Origin: an uncultured Williamsia sp.
GTDB taxonomy: Bacteria; Actinomycetota; Actinomycetes; Mycobacteriales; Mycobacteriaceae
Direction: 5' to 3'
NCBI RefSeq assembly: GCF_947494875.1
Contig: NZ_CANLWM010000008.1
Span: forward strand, 186,001 to 250,000
DNA: 64,000 bases
A program made the position numbers and the translations under genes. Position 1 is the first letter of the stretch. The number at the start of each line of letters is the position of its first letter. Positions 62,158 through 64,000 of the stretch are shown here, one piece after another. The notes under the pieces are model-generated. The model had not been told where the DNA came from, made no database searches, and was given only the letters and a program-made list of their open reading frames with translations.

Positions 62158-62323
62158 GTCTCCACAGTAGGCACCCGACGCGTGCGGGATCAGACGGTGG
62201 CGACCGACGTCACGCGGGAACAATACGGACCGCGGTCCGGTTACACGGGATGTCCCGCCCACCGGGACGCGATCGGAGACGATCGCCACCGACGCGCCAC
62301 ATCGCGCCGCGAGGAGGACCACC

Positions 62324-63298
62324 ATGCCCGCAGTCACCGCAGACACGTTGACGCTCGACCGCGTCGAGGCCCCCGGCCCCGCCGACACCGAGCGCCCGGT
62401 CCGCTCCGTCACCACCGGCCCGCGCGGACACGAGGGCGAGGGCTTCCCCGTCGTCCGCGCCTTCGCCGGCGTCAGCAAGGCCGACCTCGACCCCTTCATC
62501 CACATGGACCAGATGGGTGAGGTCGACTACGAGCCGGGCGAGCCCAAGGGCACCAGCTGGCATCCGCACCGTGGCTTCGAGACCGTCACGTACATCATCG
62601 ACGGCAAGTTCGCGCACCAGGACTCCCACGGCGGCGGCGGGTTGATCGCCGACGGCGCGACGCAGTGGATGACCGCGGGCTCGGGCATCCTGCACATCGA
62701 GACCCCGCCGGCCGAGCTCGTCGAGAGCGGTGGCGTCTTCCACGGCATCCAGCTGTGGGTGAACCTGCCGCGCTCGGAGAAGTTCTCGACCCCCGCCTAC
62801 CAGTCGATCGAGGGCGAGCAGGCGCGCCTGATCTCCTCCGCCGACGGCGGGTCGCTGGTGCGCATCATCGCGGGGTCCGTCGGTGCCCACCGGGGCCCCG
62901 GGTCGACGCGCACGCCGATCACGCTCGCGCACGCCACCATCGAGCCGGGCGCGCAGTTGAACGTGCCGTGGCAGCGCGACCACAACGCGCTGGTCTACGT
63001 GCTCTCGGGCGAGGGCACGGTCGGACCCGTGGGCCACCCCATCACCGGCGGTCAGCTCGCGGTGCTCGGGCCCGGTGACCGCATCACCGTCTCCGCGGCG
63101 GGGACCCAGGACTCGAACCGTCCCGCCATGGAGGTGCTGCTCCTCGGCGGCCGACCCATCCGCGAGCCGGTGTTCGCCTACGGACCGTTCGTCATGACGA
63201 CCAAGCAGGAGGTCATCGACGCGATCGAGGACTTCAACGCGGGCCGCTTCGGCGTGATCCCCGCCGACGCCCTCATGCCGCATCGCTCGGTGCGGTGA
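62324..63298 (+). CDS. Pirin-family cupin protein
   Basis: 324 aa bicupin. The N-terminal cupin carries HPHRGFETVTYIIDGKFAHQDSHG (about 85-108) with the metal His/His/His/Glu set, and a later half has WQRDHNALVYVLSGEGTVG. Pirins bind Fe and act as quercetinases or redox-sensing cofactors. ATG 62324 has gaggagg at 62311-62317. Divergent from the hydrolase-mshA pair across 166 bp; ends before a strong terminator. Confidence 0.92.
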   Translation: MPAVTADTLTLDRVEAPGPADTERPVRSVTTGPRGHEGEGFPVVRAFAGVSKADLDPFIHMDQMGEVDYEPGEPKGTSWHPHRGFETVTYIIDGKFAHQDSHGGGGLIADGATQWMTAGSGILHIETPPAELVESGGVFHGIQLWVNLPRSEKFSTPAYQSIEGEQARLISSADGGSLVRIIAGSVGAHRGPGSTRTPITLAHATIEPGAQLNVPWQRDHNALVYVLSGEGTVGPVGHPITGGQLAVLGPGDRITVSAAGTQDSNRPAMEVLLLGGRPIREPVFAYGPFVMTTKQEVIDAIEDFNAGRFGVIPADALMPHRSVR

Positions 63299-63319
63299 CC
63301 GACGCCATCTGAACGCCCA

Positions 63320-63352
63320 TCACAGGGCCGGGGTCACACCCCGGCCCTGTGA
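63320..63352. terminator. Terminator after the pirin gene
   Basis: Perfect 15-bp stem tcacagggccggggt (63320-63334) / accccggccctgtga (63338-63352), 3-nt loop, 21 bases after the pirin stop. Confidence 0.92.
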
Positions 63353-63466
63353 CGTCCCACAGCCCGGACGGGGTCCGCATCGGGCCCGCTCCAGACTTGT
63401 CGGTCATTTCTGTCTCTTGGTAACTTATTTAAGATCGCTTTAACATTCCGCCCGTACGTTGCGGAC
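63353..63466 (+). promoter_or_regulatory. AT-rich promoter region of the SulP gene
   Basis: 114 bp between terminator and SulP start. The part 63400-63446 is strikingly AT-rich for this genome (ttggtaacttatttaaga, then ctttaaca) and is the obvious place for the promoter; exact -35/-10 boxes cannot be fixed. Confidence 0.45.
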
Positions 63467-64000
63467 ATGCACCGACCAGCCGCCCTCTCGCCGGCGTCCA
63501 TCCGCGATGTCCTCCGCTACGACGTGCCGTCCTCGCTCGTCGTCTTCCTTGTCGCTCTTCCCCTTTCGCTCGGCATCGCGATCGCCTCCGACGCCCCCGT
63601 GATGGCCGGACTCATCGCCGCCGTCGTCGGCGGGATCGTCGCGGGCGCCCTCGGCGGCGCACCCCTGCAGGTGAGCGGTCCGGCCGCGGGCCTCACCGTC
63701 GTCGTCGCCGAACTCGTCGCGACCTTCGGCTGGAAGGTCACCACCTTCATCACCGTCGGCGCCGGGGTCCTGCAGATCCTGTTCGGGCTCAGCCGCGTCG
63801 CCTCGGCGGCTCTGGCGATCGCACCGGTCGTGGTCCACGCGATGCTCGCCGGCATCGGCGTCACCATCGCGCTGCAGCAGATCCACGTGCTGCTCGGCGG
63901 GACCACCCAGAGTTCGGCGTGGGAGAACGTCGCCGCCCTCCCGGGCGCCGTCGCAGACGTGTCATGGCCCGAGCTCCTCGTCGGCGGCATCGTCGTGGTC
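63467..64000 (+). CDS. SulP-family inorganic anion transporter (3' partial)
   Basis: 178 codons, frame open to the end of the window. N-terminus MHRPAALSPASIRDVLRYD is followed by the SulP core VPSSLVVFLVALPLSLGIAIASDAPVMAGLIAAVVGG and the signature GGAPLQVSGPAAGLTVVVAELV. These proteins carry bicarbonate, sulfate or other anions; in actinobacteria some end in a carbonic anhydrase domain, which cannot be checked here. ATG 63467 has no strong RBS. Confidence 0.9.
   Translation, partial: MHRPAALSPASIRDVLRYDVPSSLVVFLVALPLSLGIAIASDAPVMAGLIAAVVGGIVAGALGGAPLQVSGPAAGLTVVVAELVATFGWKVTTFITVGAGVLQILFGLSRVASAALAIAPVVVHAMLAGIGVTIALQQIHVLLGGTTQSSAWENVAALPGAVADVSWPELLVGGIVVV

Noticed and set aside
1-64000. 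tRNA, rRNA, riboswitch or insertion sequence
   Set aside because: All gaps are under 300 bases and none shows a cloverleaf, conserved riboswitch core or transposase; a covariance-model scan would be the decisive test.

Overview
The window is a very GC-rich stretch of chromosome, densely packed and rich in GTG starts and 4-base stop/start overlaps. Its core gene order (menA; ccdA-resB-ccsB with a TlpA-like lipoprotein, a phosphoglycerate-mutase-like protein and hemL; hemA-hemC-hemD-hemB; glutaredoxin; serB1-like; the Rv0502/galE2-like pair; bS22; an excisionase-like HTH; proC; Rv0499-Rv0495c-like genes; regX3-senX3; gpmA; a YbjN-like gene; mshA) follows the Mycobacterium tuberculosis Rv0486-Rv0534c neighbourhood. 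That order and the mycothiol gene mshA point to a mycolate-type actinobacterium of the order Mycobacteriales. A complete rex gene with its operator, and several inserted genes, suggest a Gordonia/Williamsia/Rhodococcus-like genus rather than Mycobacterium; this is inference from gene content, and the species cannot be named.

Layout. 1-5 kb: a DrrAB-like drug ABC exporter facing a large SARP/NB-ARC regulator. 5-7.3 kb: menA (menaquinone), then a small HTH gene with a Clp N-domain protein under a leaderless promoter, followed by a 21-bp-period inverted repeat array. 7.3-12.1 kb: a coupled operon DUF4229-cysK2-ABC ATPase-FtsX permease. 12.2-14.6 kb: small regulators (BldC-like, EspR-like), a tiny membrane protein and a low-GC orphan membrane protein. 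14.7-20.9 kb: System II cytochrome c maturation (ccsB, resB, ccdA, thioredoxin-like lipoprotein) plus hemL. 21-29.7 kb: an EAL-DICT c-di-GMP protein, an atypical SDR, a complete peptide/nickel-type ABC importer and a small heat-shock protein. 30-40 kb: a large acyl-CoA dehydrogenase/oxidase, then the heme operon rex-hemA-hemC-cobA/hemD-hemB, which continues into four small membrane-protein genes. 40-51 kb: glutaredoxin, SerB-like phosphatase, lipid acyltransferase, epimerase, bS22, HTH, proC, thioesterase-like, sugar isomerase-like, membrane protein, Ppx/GppA and a Cys-rich protein. 51.3-52.3 kb: a decayed AbiEi/DUF559-type gene between two related 73-bp palindromic elements. 52.3-64 kb: regX3-senX3, GNAT, gpmA, MFS pump, acyl-CoA ligase, YbjN, mshA, alpha/beta hydrolase, pirin and the start of a SulP transporter.

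How it works together. Much of the window concerns respiration and redox: menaquinone, heme, cytochrome c maturation, the NADH/NAD sensor Rex, mycothiol, glutaredoxin and a cysteine-synthase-like enzyme. A near-ideal Rex operator at 39906-39923 sits directly upstream of rex-hemA-hemC, so heme synthesis is probably tuned to the NADH/NAD ratio. Phosphate sensing (SenX3-RegX3), c-di-GMP signalling (EAL-DICT) and nucleoid-type regulators (BldC-like, EspR-like) add a regulatory layer.

Most unusual items: the ClpN/HTH pair with its palindrome-overlapped, apparently leaderless promoter; the paired 73-bp palindromic elements around an amber-interrupted gene, with a 3'-truncated paralogue 10 kb away; the cysK2-ABC exporter operon; an SDR lacking the YxxxK catalytic pair; and the low-GC orphan membrane gene. 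No tRNA, rRNA, CRISPR array or insertion sequence was recognised, and no gap between genes exceeds 300 bases.
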